Assembly: GCA_903813345.2 (NCBI GenBank)
Contig: CAIIXF020000012.1
Span: forward strand, 12,258,932-12,322,931
Direction of reading: 5' to 3'
Length of the DNA: 64,000 bases
From: Owenia fusiformis
Taxonomy: Eukaryota > Annelida > Polychaeta > Sabellida > Oweniidae
Part shown: one piece after another, positions 21,060 to 33,000 of the stretch
Numbering within the stretch: position 1 is the first letter of the stretch
How the letters are laid out: the number at the start of each line of letters is the position of its first letter
Notes under the pieces: generated by a model
Database searches by the model: none
The model's input: the letters and a program-made list of their open reading frames with translations, nothing else
What the model was told of the DNA's origin: nothing
Made by a program: the position numbers and the translations under genes

Positions 21060-24000
21060 TACTGAATAGGTAAGTAACATTATTTTTACATATTTATCCA
21101 AAAATAATATCGAAAAATACAATCTAAAACTTTGTTTTTCTTTGACGGATACCCAAATTATTTCGCAATTTTAGTTTAAATGTGACACAACAGCCACCCG
21201 ATTCAGATAGATTCAGATAGTTCTATTATCAAGAAACATCTTCTCGTTCAACAACCTCTTCCGTCATTAACTGACAATAACGAAGATAACATTAGTTTTT
21301 GTTTTAGGTACCACTTTCTCAAGAGGACAATGAGAAAAATCCTTAAGATTCCGATGATGTAAAAGATATGAGACGCTTCATGAATTCAGTGTTAGAAATA
21401 GCACTTTTCTTCGCCTTGATAGTATGTAGAATAGACTTAACCAAAGGTATGTTGAAAAATATGATCTAAAACCCAAAACTAAAAAACAAAAAAGTAATAT
21501 TTTGAGAAACCAGAGCAAACGTAACTGCGTCACACTATTGATAGAAAAAGAATAGATAGACAGTAATTTTGTTAAAACCATATTGAAACAACTCTCAATA
21601 AACCACTTAGCGGATACTGACTTAACTTATTGTCAGTTTTAGGAGTTTCAATATATATTTTAAGAAACAAAAGGGCTGCCATTTTGAATTCAAGAGTCTA
21701 ATATGGTCGTTACAACTGTCCTGTTTACCATTGCCACTACAGGCGAAAATACAAGTTCTGTTTAAAAAATACATTATCTGTTGATGCACATGTTCTCCAT
21801 ATTGTTTGAAATCTGACAACATGCTAAAGTAATCGGTTTTGTGTTTAAGTGGCCACTGAAAGAAGGCCCGAATTTAATATCTGTTTTACAATTTTAGCAA
21901 CATACATGTTCCAAAATAATGCAAAAAATGTTAGTGTCCAAATACCATGTGTATAAAATATAGCAGGATTATTCAGGGATAGCTCTCCTTTAAGGTGGAT
22001 ACACAGCGACTGTACAGACAAGTAGCGACTGGTACGCTGGTACGGACGGAGACGTAAAGATTAGAGTATACGGAGTCAAGACCGGTTATTCTACTTACGA
22101 CACGGGGTACATCTTGCTAGATAGTGCTGCTAATGACTTTGAAGGAGGATCGTAAGTAGTTGAATATATCAAAGTCTTCCATGAGGCCTCTGTCTCCCCC
22201 ATTTTCATACCTTCGTAGGAAAATATGGGCAGTGGCGTCGCAAGGAACAAAGATTTGGCGAGGCAAACGTAAAAATAGGCAACGCAAAGGATAGGTATCG
22301 ATATGGTGAACTGAATTTAACAATGTTTTTCTCTTAAACCAATTATTGAAAACATTCTGTAAAAAATACGATCCTTTATGTAATGTTAACTGATTTACAA
22401 CAATTTAATGCGAGAATTATTTATTTATATTTCATATAACTGTTTTTGTTGACATTTTTTTGTTTTTAGTGCAATTGTTTTTTGTTCCTTTCTGATAATA
22501 CTTCAGAATGAAATAAAATGTGTTTCCGCACTTTGTTGGAACAAAATGGCATAAACAACATTTTCTTAGACCTCTCAATATTATAGTTATACAAATGAAA
22601 TTTTGGTTGATTTAACAAAAAGTATGCCAAAAAAATAAAACAAAATCCCCAAAAAATAAGATAAATCTTTTATTTCATGAACAGGATACTTTTTATAAAT
22701 TATAATCAACCAAACTTTCCTTTGTACAATTACAATATTGAAAGACCTAAACACGTTGTGTTTATGTCGTTTTGTTCCAATGAGGTTCGGATAGATGTTT
22801 CATTTTATTCCGAACATATGGTACCAAGAAGAAAAGAAGTGTCTGATGTGTTTTCTAAAACAATATAGAGAAAAGTGTAATATATATATTTCAAATTATA
22901 ATGTTCCAGTCCAAAAGATGATCATTAAATTGACGATGTGTAAAATTTTCAGAATTTTTTGATGACTGGTTTAGGGGAAATGTGTGTTCACAAAGTTCAC
23001 CATATCGAAACCACTCCTTTAAAAGAAAGAAGACATATTACTATAGTTACTCTACTATATGTTGACTTCATTTACACAGTTTTAGTTGAAAAAAACGTCA
23101 AAACTGCCCCGCCCGCCTCGTGCCTGGCTACGCACAGTATATGGCGTTTATTAGTTTGGGGTGGGGGCGGCTTAGAAGGATTTCACGCAAGGAAGACAAA
23201 ATATATAATCGCATTATTCGCAGTCTTATGTTCCCGCGAAATAGTGGCCAATTGTGACATTTGTCGTAAATGTAACTTAATAGGTATAGACGTCCCTTCG
23301 ATGAGGTGATATTGAATACATTTTGTTTCCCGTACACTGCGTACATGGATAATTTACTAGTCCTTCGACTGAAATATGTATACAGGGTAACCCAAGTTCT
23401 GTACCGACACAAACATGGAATATTTATCGTGACGAAGGATTCTTGAAATTAGGTCATCGGATGTTAATTATCATAAACAACAGAAAGTGTATCATAAAGT
23501 AACTACATCAACTGTGTAGAATAAAGCTTGTTTTGGCACCATCGCTCATTTTTCAAATTTTCAACATTAAGGGTTCAGCATTTTTTGGACACTCAGTATA
23601 TAAAAATATGAAATATAGTCATTAGAAACATCTTTGATTCCAGGATTCTCTGGGGAACTATGACGCCGGTTACGTATACCAAGTGGTCATTGGATTCAGT
23701 ATTAATGCAAAATAGTCATTTAAAAAATTTATGATTCCAGGACGAGAGCGTATTCTCTGGGAAGCTATGACGCCGGTTACGTATACCAAGTGATCATTGG
23801 ATTCAGTACAAGTTGTTGCTGTGGATCGGATTGGAAACTTAATAGGGTAATACGGATTATTCAATTCAATTTAATCCATCTTACAGTATTTCATATATAA
23901 CATAAATATACACCCCATAATATTTGTAAGTTTGCGAATAAAATGACCTGATAAAATTTAAAATAGTTTGTAACACGGTATCCATCCTCCGAATATAGTT

Positions 24001-27000
24001 TGCTCATAATTTCTTGAACTTACACAGATTTCATAGATACATGTACTTTGGCAGGGCGTTCCGAAAGTATTGGACCCTCAGCCTAGGCAGACATCCATTT
24101 TCTCCAATGTGTATGTCATGTATCATTTTAAAGCTTATCCAAAGTTGATTTGCCAAGTATACTGTTTCACCTCAGAAATAGGAAAAGGTTACAGGTACTT
24201 TCTATGTATATGTCTGCCTGGGGATCCGTGAGGGACACCCTGATTGATGTTTCTATATGATACCATCTAATCATTGTAGGTATTACTATATATGATAATA
24301 TGTAATCATTGTAGATTTTACTATATGTGATAATATGTAATCATTGTAGGTATTACTATATATGATAATATGTAATCATTGTAGGTATTACTATATATGA
24401 TAATATGTAATCATTAGGTATTACCATATATGATAATATGTATAATCATTGTGGGTATTACTATGTATGAAAATATGTAATCATTGTAGGTATTACTACA
24501 TATGATAATATGTAATCATTAGGTATTACCATATATGATAATATGTATAATCATTGTGGGTATTACTATGTATGAACATATGTAATCATTGTAGGTATTA
24601 CTACATATGATAATATGTAATCATTGTAGGTAGTGCTACAGGATAATATGTAATCATTGTAGGTATTACTATATATGATAATATGTAATCATTGTAGATT
24701 TTACTATATGTGATAATATGTATTCATTGTGGGTATTACTATGTATGAAAATATGTAATCATTGTAGGTATTACTACATATGAAAATATGTATTCATTGT
24801 AGGTATTACTACATATGATAATATGTAATCATTAGGTATTACCATATATGATAATATGTATAATCATTGTGGGTATTACTATGTATGAAAATATGTAATC
24901 ATTGTAGGTATTACTACATATGATAATATGTAATCATTAGGTATTACCATATATGATAATATGTATAATCATTGTGGGTATTACTATATATGATAATATG
25001 TAATCATTGTAGGTATTACTACATATGATAATATGTAATCATTGTAGGTATTACTATATATGATAATATGTGATCATTGTAGGTATTACTACATATCATA
25101 ATATGTAATTATTGTAGGTATTACTACATATGATAATATGTATTCATTGTGGGTATTACTATGTATGATAATAAGTAATCATTGTAGGTAGTGCTACATA
25201 TGATAATATGTAATCATTGTAGGTATTACTACATATGAAAATATGTATTCATTGTGGGTATTACTACATATGATAATATGTAATAATTGTAGGTATTACT
25301 ATATATGATAATAATTAATCATCGTGGGTATTATTAGATATGATAATATGTAATAATTGTAGGTATTACTAGATATGATAATATGTAATAATTGTAGGTA
25401 TTATTATACATGATAATAAGTAATCATTGTAGGTATTACTATATATGATAATATGTAATCACTGTAGGCATAACTATACATGATAATTATAGGATATCCT
25501 ATGATTTTGAGGAATATCATTTTTATCTACGAGGTGATATTGATATCTGCACGAGAGAGCGAAGCGAACGAGTGCATATATCAATATCACCGAGTAGATT
25601 AAAATGATATTCTGAAAAAAATCATAGGATGTTCTTATTATCCTACACTTACAAGGAGTGTACTAAATGTATAATATCATTGCAAAATGAATTCCATGGC
25701 AAATATAGTCAGTTTGGCGGGAAATCAACAAGCGGAGTATATCGTCACAATATCCTCCGCATATTGGGTTTTCCGGAGTATATCGTCACGATATCCTCCG
25801 CCCGGAGTATATCGTTACGATATCCTCCGGATATTCATTTTGCCAATAAATATCAAATTTATTTTTTAATGTTATTATACATTTAGTACACTAAGTGTAG
25901 GATAATATGTAATCATTGTAGGTATTACTACAAATGATAATATGTAATCATTGTAGGTAGTGCTACAGGATAATATGTAATCATTGTAGGTATTACTATA
26001 TATGATAATATGTAATCATTGTAGGTATTCATTGTAGGTACACGAATTACTACATATGATAATATGTAATCATTGTAGGTATTACTATATATGATAATAT
26101 GTAATCATTGTAGGTATTACTACATATGATAATATGTAATCATTGTAGGTATTACTATATGATAATATGTAATAATTGTAGGTATTCATTGTACAGGGTG
26201 ACAAAAAAACTGGAACCCACTTAAGTCTTAATAACTTCGTCAATTATGCATATTGAGCTTAGTTATGTGGTACCTGTATAGTAAACTGAATGTATGACAA
26301 GATGTCAACGTTTGAGCATTCTAGCTCAATTAGTCTCAAAATGAGGCACGTTTAGATAATGTGCTCCGAATGTGCACCACGACGTTGGATGCAGAGCTGG
26401 ATTCTTCTTGCAAAATTGTCAATGACCCGACAGCATTCATCTCTGACCATCTCTCTAATTAGTCTTCCTATGTTGAGTTTGAGGTCATCAATTGTCAGTG
26501 GACTATCTGAATACACATTTTCCTTGAGATAACCCCGCAGATAAAAATCTGGGGGGGTTCAAATCAGGGGAGTGGGGGGGGCAGATGTGGTGGGTATGGT
26601 GACTGATTAATCGATCACCAAAGTGAGCCTGAAGCCTTCGAATGGACTCATTTGAGGTGTGGGGTGTGGCAACATCTTGTTGGAACCATTGCTGGTCCCT
26701 TCTCACGTCACGTCGTCTACCCAGCGCTCTCCAAAACTTTCGAACGTAAGGGATGTAACGTTCTGTGTTGACTGTTGAGTTTTCTCGAGTTCTGACAGAC
26801 CTCTGTCTCCCAGAATAGGTTGGTTTACCATCACTTTTCTTCTTTGTTGGTTTTACAGTTCCTTTTGAATCAAACTTCTGTACAAGCCTAAAGATCTGTG
26901 ACTTGCAAGGGGCTCTTCTTCCCCTGTGATCTCTCCTATAGGCAGTTTGTGTCTCTTTATATGATTTCGTCTCGATATACTTTCTCACAATATAAGTCCT

Positions 27001-30000
27001 TTGTTCTGTTGTCCATGGCATGATTAATATCTAAGCTACAGTACTCATTATGGTGTCATTTTGTCATGCATTCAGTCTAGTTTCTACCCTGAAGAAATGA
27101 AGAATGTAGGTATAATACTTTCCGAGAAATTTGATGATTTATGGGTTCCAGTTTTTTTTGTCACCCTGTAGGTACACGTATTACTACATATGATAATATG
27201 TAATCATTGTAGGTATTACTACATATGATAATATGTAATAATTGTAGGTATTACTATATATGATAATATGTAATCATTGTAGGTATATGATAATATGTAA
27301 TCACTGTAGGCATTACTATACATGATAATATGTAATCATTGTAGGTATTCATTGTAGGTACACGAATTACTACATATGATAATATGTAATCATTGCAGGT
27401 ATTACTATATATGATAATATGTAATAATTGTAGGTATTAGTATATATGATAATATGTAATCATTGTAGGTATATGATAATATGTAATCACTGTAGGCATT
27501 ACTATACATGATAATATGTAATCATTGTAGGTATTACTATATATGATAATAATTAATCATTGTATGTATTACTACATAATATGATAATATGTAATCATTG
27601 TAGGTAGTGCTACATATGATAATATGTAATCATTGTAGGTATTACTATACATGATAATATGTAATCATTGTAGGTATTACTATACATGATAATATGTAAT
27701 CATTGTAGGTAGTGCTACAGGATAATCTCCGTAGTATCACTTACCTCTTCAACTATTACAATTGGGTCTACTGTGACAACTGGGTCACCTTCACTCATCC
27801 AGGTCAGTATAGGATCAGAACCAACAATCAGTTTAACAGACACACGTACATTTTAACTAAAGGCCGGGTTCACGGTATTTTGTGAAATTATATCCCAGTT
27901 TCGAAGCATCCTTGGTTATTTTTGTTATGTCATAAGTTCTAAAATTTTCCCATACTTGGACGTTTTCAGAGGTACTGTATACACCCTATGCAGACAGAGC
28001 CTGTGGGAAATATTGGGTGCGGCGCAAATGAGCGGAGGGTGCGGAGCTAACGGTCATTTTTGAACTTAAAATTGGGATATTTCTGAAACTAAGCCGTTTT
28101 GGGACTTCAAATATAGCAAGATATGTGTATTTGACACCAAATATCAATAAAATTGTGAAAATAGTAGTGCAATTCATTTTATAGCGACGCAGTATGCCTT
28201 AAACATTTCCCAGACCTATATATTTTGAGACTATCCTTTTAATACTGCGTCCCCAGCATTCATAAAAAATGGTGTTCAAGATACACTACCCATGCAAATT
28301 ATTTTTGCATCTTGGAAGCCAGGCAGTATCTGTGTGATTTTATAAAAATTCGGAAATGTTCTTCAGATATGAGCCCCTCTAAATATTGGGTGCGGAGCTA
28401 CGTTTATGGAGCTGCTCCGCACCCAATATTTAGAGGGGGCTCATATCTGAAAAAATTTCCGAATTTTTATAAAATCACACAGATACTGCCTGGCTTCCAA
28501 GATGCAAAAATAATTTGTATAGATAGTGCACCTTGAACACCATTTTTTATGAATGCTGGGGACTCAGTATTAAAAGGATAATTTCAAAATATATAGGTCT
28601 GGGAAAGGTTTAAGGCACACTGCGTCGCTAAAGAATGAATTGCCCTACTATTTTCACAATTGTATTGATATTTGGTGTAAAATACACATATCTTGGTATA
28701 TTTGAAGTCCCAAAACGGCTTAGTTTCAGAAATATCCCAAATTTAAATTCAAAAATAACCGTTAGCTCCGCACCCTCCGCTCATTTGCTCCGCACCCAAT
28801 ATTTTCCACAGGCTCTGTCTGCATAGGGTGGTATATATAAAACAAGTTTGTAAAATGTCTGTTTTCAACAGCGAGCATGATCTAGCTTTACGTCCCGGTT
28901 GAGCGGGAAAATCAAAAATTAAATTAAATTTTACTCTACATGTATATTGTACATGTATATATATATAAAAATAATGATGCTTAGAAATAGTCGTTGAAGT
29001 AAAAATCAAAAAGTACCGGAAATACGAGTAAGTAATTTTGCAAAATCTATATTTTTAAGATGAAACCATCGGAGTTTAATCATCGTACATATATCCTTTA
29101 TTTACCATTTGATCTAATTCACAGTGAATGGTAACTGGGCGAGCTGGGGTTCCTATGGCTCGTGTAATAGGGCTTGCGGTGGCGGTCAGAAAACGAGAAC
29201 CAGGTCATGTACCAATCCTGTACCGAAGAACGGAGGTAATAGCTGTTCAGGAAGTAGCGGCCAGACTATAGCGTGCAACACACATTGTTGTCCAGGTAAC
29301 CCAAACCAAACCAAACTGGAGTGTACCCGCTCGATTTAAAATGGCCACCATTTTTATAAAAGATTACGTATAATCTTGGATCATAACATACACCCTATGC
29401 AGACAGAGCATGTGGGAAATATTGGGTGCGGAGCAAATGAGCGGAGGGTGCGGAGCTAACGGTTATTTTTGAATTTAAATTTGGGATATTTCTGAAACTA
29501 AGCCGTTTTGGGACTTCAAATATACCAAGATATGTGTATTTGACACCAAATATCAATACAATTGTGAAAATAGTAGCGCAATTCATTCTATACCGACGCA
29601 GTGTGCCTTAAACCTTTCCCAGACCTATATATTTTGAAATTATTCTTTTAATACTGAGTCCCCAGCATTCATAAAAAATGATGTTCAAGGTGCACTATCT
29701 ATACAAATTATTTTTGCATCTTGGAAGCCAGGCAGTATCTGTGTGATTTTATAAAAATTCGGAAATTTTTTCAGATATGAGCCCCCTCTAAATATTGGGT
29801 GCGGAGCAGCTCCATAAACGTAGCTCCGCACCCAATATTTAGAGGGGCTCATATCTGAAGAACATTTCCGAATTTTTATAAAATCACACAGATACTGCCT
29901 GGCTTCCAAGATGCAAAAATAATTTGCATGGGTAGTGTATCTTGAACACCATTTTTTATGAATGCTGGGGACGCAGTATTAAAAGGATAGTCTCAAAATA

Positions 30001-33000
30001 TATAGGTCTAGGAAATGTTTAAGGCATACTGCGTCGCTATAAAATGAATTGCACTACTATTTTCACAATTTTATTGATATTTGGTGTCAAATACACATAT
30101 CTTGGTATATTTGAAGTCCCAAAACGGCTTAGTTTCAGAAATATCCCAATTTTAAATTCAAAAATGACCGTTAGCTCCGCACCCTCCGCTCATTTGCGCC
30201 GCACCCAATATTTCCCACAGGCTCTGTCTGCATAGGGTGACATATTTTGTTTTAAAATCAGTATTCGTATAGCACAACATGATCACGTGACCAGTTTAAA
30301 GTTACATGTATTTGTTTCCCCATAGGTAGGCCATGAAACTCTCTGGGCAGGCGCAGCAATCGCCTCACCAAGACTACAGAGAAATAGTTTTGAACGTTTT
30401 TAGACTGGAACTTTGAAAAATTAGATCGAAACTATGAACAAAGCACAGCAAGAAAAACATCCATGGAAAGAAAATAAATCTTAGATATCACAAAACTATA
30501 ATCTAACTATAATCTAAAGAAACAATACAATACAATATCAAATGGCTACGTACCCCTCCCTCTCTATATAGGTTACCTTCGGCCCTCGGTCCAATATTTC
30601 ACTATATATGTATATTGCCTTTCGAAATGACGTGATTGTACTATTGTAGTGAATGGAGGATACAGTGGATGGTCGGGATGGGGGTCATGCAACAAAGCAT
30701 GCGGGGGAGGTCAGAAATATGCATCCCGAACATGTACGAACCCGTCCCCTTCCTGTGGTGGAAGCTCCTGTGGAGGTTCTTCTACGAAATCATCTTTGTG
30801 TAACACGCATTGTTGTAGAGGTAAATTTTATAATGGCCTGTAGCCAATATACTATTAAATGGTCACATTCTGCTCAAATCAGTAATTTCTCAAAAATTAT
30901 ATTTCACTGTACAACATACAGTAGGATATTATCCAAAAGACGTTCCTGTTTTTATTTTTTAATACCTTATTTTTCATAATGCATTGCTTATTTTTTTTAA
31001 GTTATGCAGCAATCAATTCAGAATTACATAGCTATATCTAAAACAGTATTTGAATGTTAAGTGTGCACGTACATGTATCATACGTTATTTTAGTAATGCG
31101 CCATATATCGGAATGAGATGGACTTAACGGTCTGTCAGAGCGACACATTATGTATGGTGCAAATTGAAAGGGAAATGAGACGAATGAGGATTAGATGGAC
31201 AATTTCAAAATCGTATTTGAGCTTCTCTAATTGGCCAATTAACCACTTCATTGATTTTACTACATTAAAATATTATTCTGATACAGTCTATAAGTGCGGA
31301 ACACTCATAAATAAATGGCTTTCGTAAAGTACAGAATTTAAGATCTAATGGTTAGAGTATTTTGATAGAGAAATTCCCAGCGCTGTAACGCCAGATATTC
31401 CATACTCGTTTACCAGTTTGATTTTCAATCTAACCTTGGTAATCCAAGATGCAGATATTCAAGTCTATAGTAAATTATCAAATCCATGGGAATATAATGT
31501 AGTCCCATCTGCTGCCACCAAGATTGTAACGACCTTCAGAGGTATTCATTCCTCCTACAAGGTGGGGAAATAAACACATTTATTTGGCCACTGGGTAAAC
31601 AGAAGCAAATAGAAATTACAGTTCGTCTGCTGCACATTCATATTTTCAGTAAATGGTGGATGGCGGATCTGGAATTCGTGGCAATCATGTAGCAGGGCCT
31701 GCGGTAGTGGAACACGTGTTCGGACAAGGTCATGTACCAATCCATCACCATCCTGTGGTGGTTCGTCGTGCTCCGGGTCTTCTACATCATCATCTAATTG
31801 TAACACTCATTGTTGTGCAGGTAACTACCATATACATTAAGTTTCTTATTTGTTTTTGTTTGTTTTTAGGGGGGGGAGGGGTCGAATAACTTTTTATTTT
31901 GAGTTAATCTTATGTTTTTTCATTGCCCTAATTTATTTCTAGACGTTACTCTATTCCTGGTATCGTACTTCCATATTTAATCACTCATCTTCAATAGAAA
32001 GCATTTAACAGTATAACCAAGATGTCACTTCTTCAAGAATTTAGGATTTAAGCTGTCTGTACATATATGTATATTTAGTGAACGGTGGTTGGCGTAGCTG
32101 GAGTGGCTGGCAGTCATGCAATAAGGCGTGTGGCGGAGGGATACGCTCTCGGACTAGGGCGTGTGACAATCCCTCGCCATCTTGCGGCGGAGCTACTTGT
32201 TCCGGGGTTTCTACATCAACGTCCACTTGTAACACACATTGCTGTCGAGGTATATGTTTGTTCATAAATGAATTTTACAATGTTTTTTTTTAAAATTATT
32301 GTATGCAAGCTTATTGACTTTAAGCACCTCGAGGACGATATATCTGCCACATTGTGTGCTGGCACTATACATGTTATTAATAAATGACAGAAAGCAGTGA
32401 GAACCCAGTAAAATAGTCCACAAGTAAACACAGGAGTCCATTTCATTTTAGTCGATGGTGACTGGGGAGATTGGGGTGCGTGGCAGGCATGTAGCGTGGC
32501 TTGTGGTGGTGGGACAAAATCGAAAACAAGGTCCTGTAACAACCCGGCGCCATCTTGTGGAGGAGCGACGTGTATCGGCTCGGCGACATTAACGTCCAAT
32601 TGCAATACACACTGTTGTGCAGGTATGTATTCTGTCTGCGTCACGGTAGGCTGTCGGCTCATTAAGCAGGGTAAGGTAGTCAAAAAGAAACAAACGCGAT
32701 CGAGATTTGATAATTGGTATATCCTGGTCGATGGTGGTTTGGGGAATAGGGGTACGTATGTAGTCAAAGTCGGGTGAAATCTAAAAATACCGTGTAGCAG
32801 AGACAGGTTTTTTATGTCTCTGCATGTAGTAATTTTGCGGAGAGGGTGCGTTCTCCGGTTCTTGGGCAATAACGTCTGTTTGTAATTTTCATCGGTGAAC
32901 TTTGCATCTTGGAGACAAAAAACAATCTATTCAATTTACAGTGTACCTTGTCATATTGTTGTTTGTATGTTTTCAGTTAATGGCGGTTGGAGTACCTGGG

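Larger units (their letters stand above)
24250..27720 (+). repeat. 35-bp minisatellite built from the PLAT exon-3 acceptor region
   Basis: Consensus unit tgtaatcattgtaggtatta + ctatatatgataata, period 35 bp, more than 50 units, interrupted by insertions at 25490-25903 and 26194-27168. The array runs straight into exon 27721-27802: the real acceptor gtaggtagtgctacag|GATAAT is itself a unit variant, and GATAAT, the first six exonic bases, is present in nearly every unit. Near-exact acceptor copies (tagtgctacaggataatatg) occur at about 24630 and 25955. Confidence 0.9.

Noticed and set aside
23128-23412. 94-residue minus-strand frame and the overlapping plus-strand frame at 22959-23309
   Set aside because: They overlap the end of a hAT-like element and intronic DNA; no domain or splice support.
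24250-27720. CRISPR-like array
   Set aside because: Eukaryotic context, no unique spacers; a 35-bp head-to-tail minisatellite.
28312-28536. 74-residue frame present identically at 29685-29909 on the other strand
   Set aside because: It spans the hairpin centre of the foldback elements; identity reflects transposon copies, not a conserved protein.
32216-32869. 217-residue minus-strand frame
   Set aside because: Antisense to two TSP1 exons; cysteine codons on the plus strand keep the complement open.
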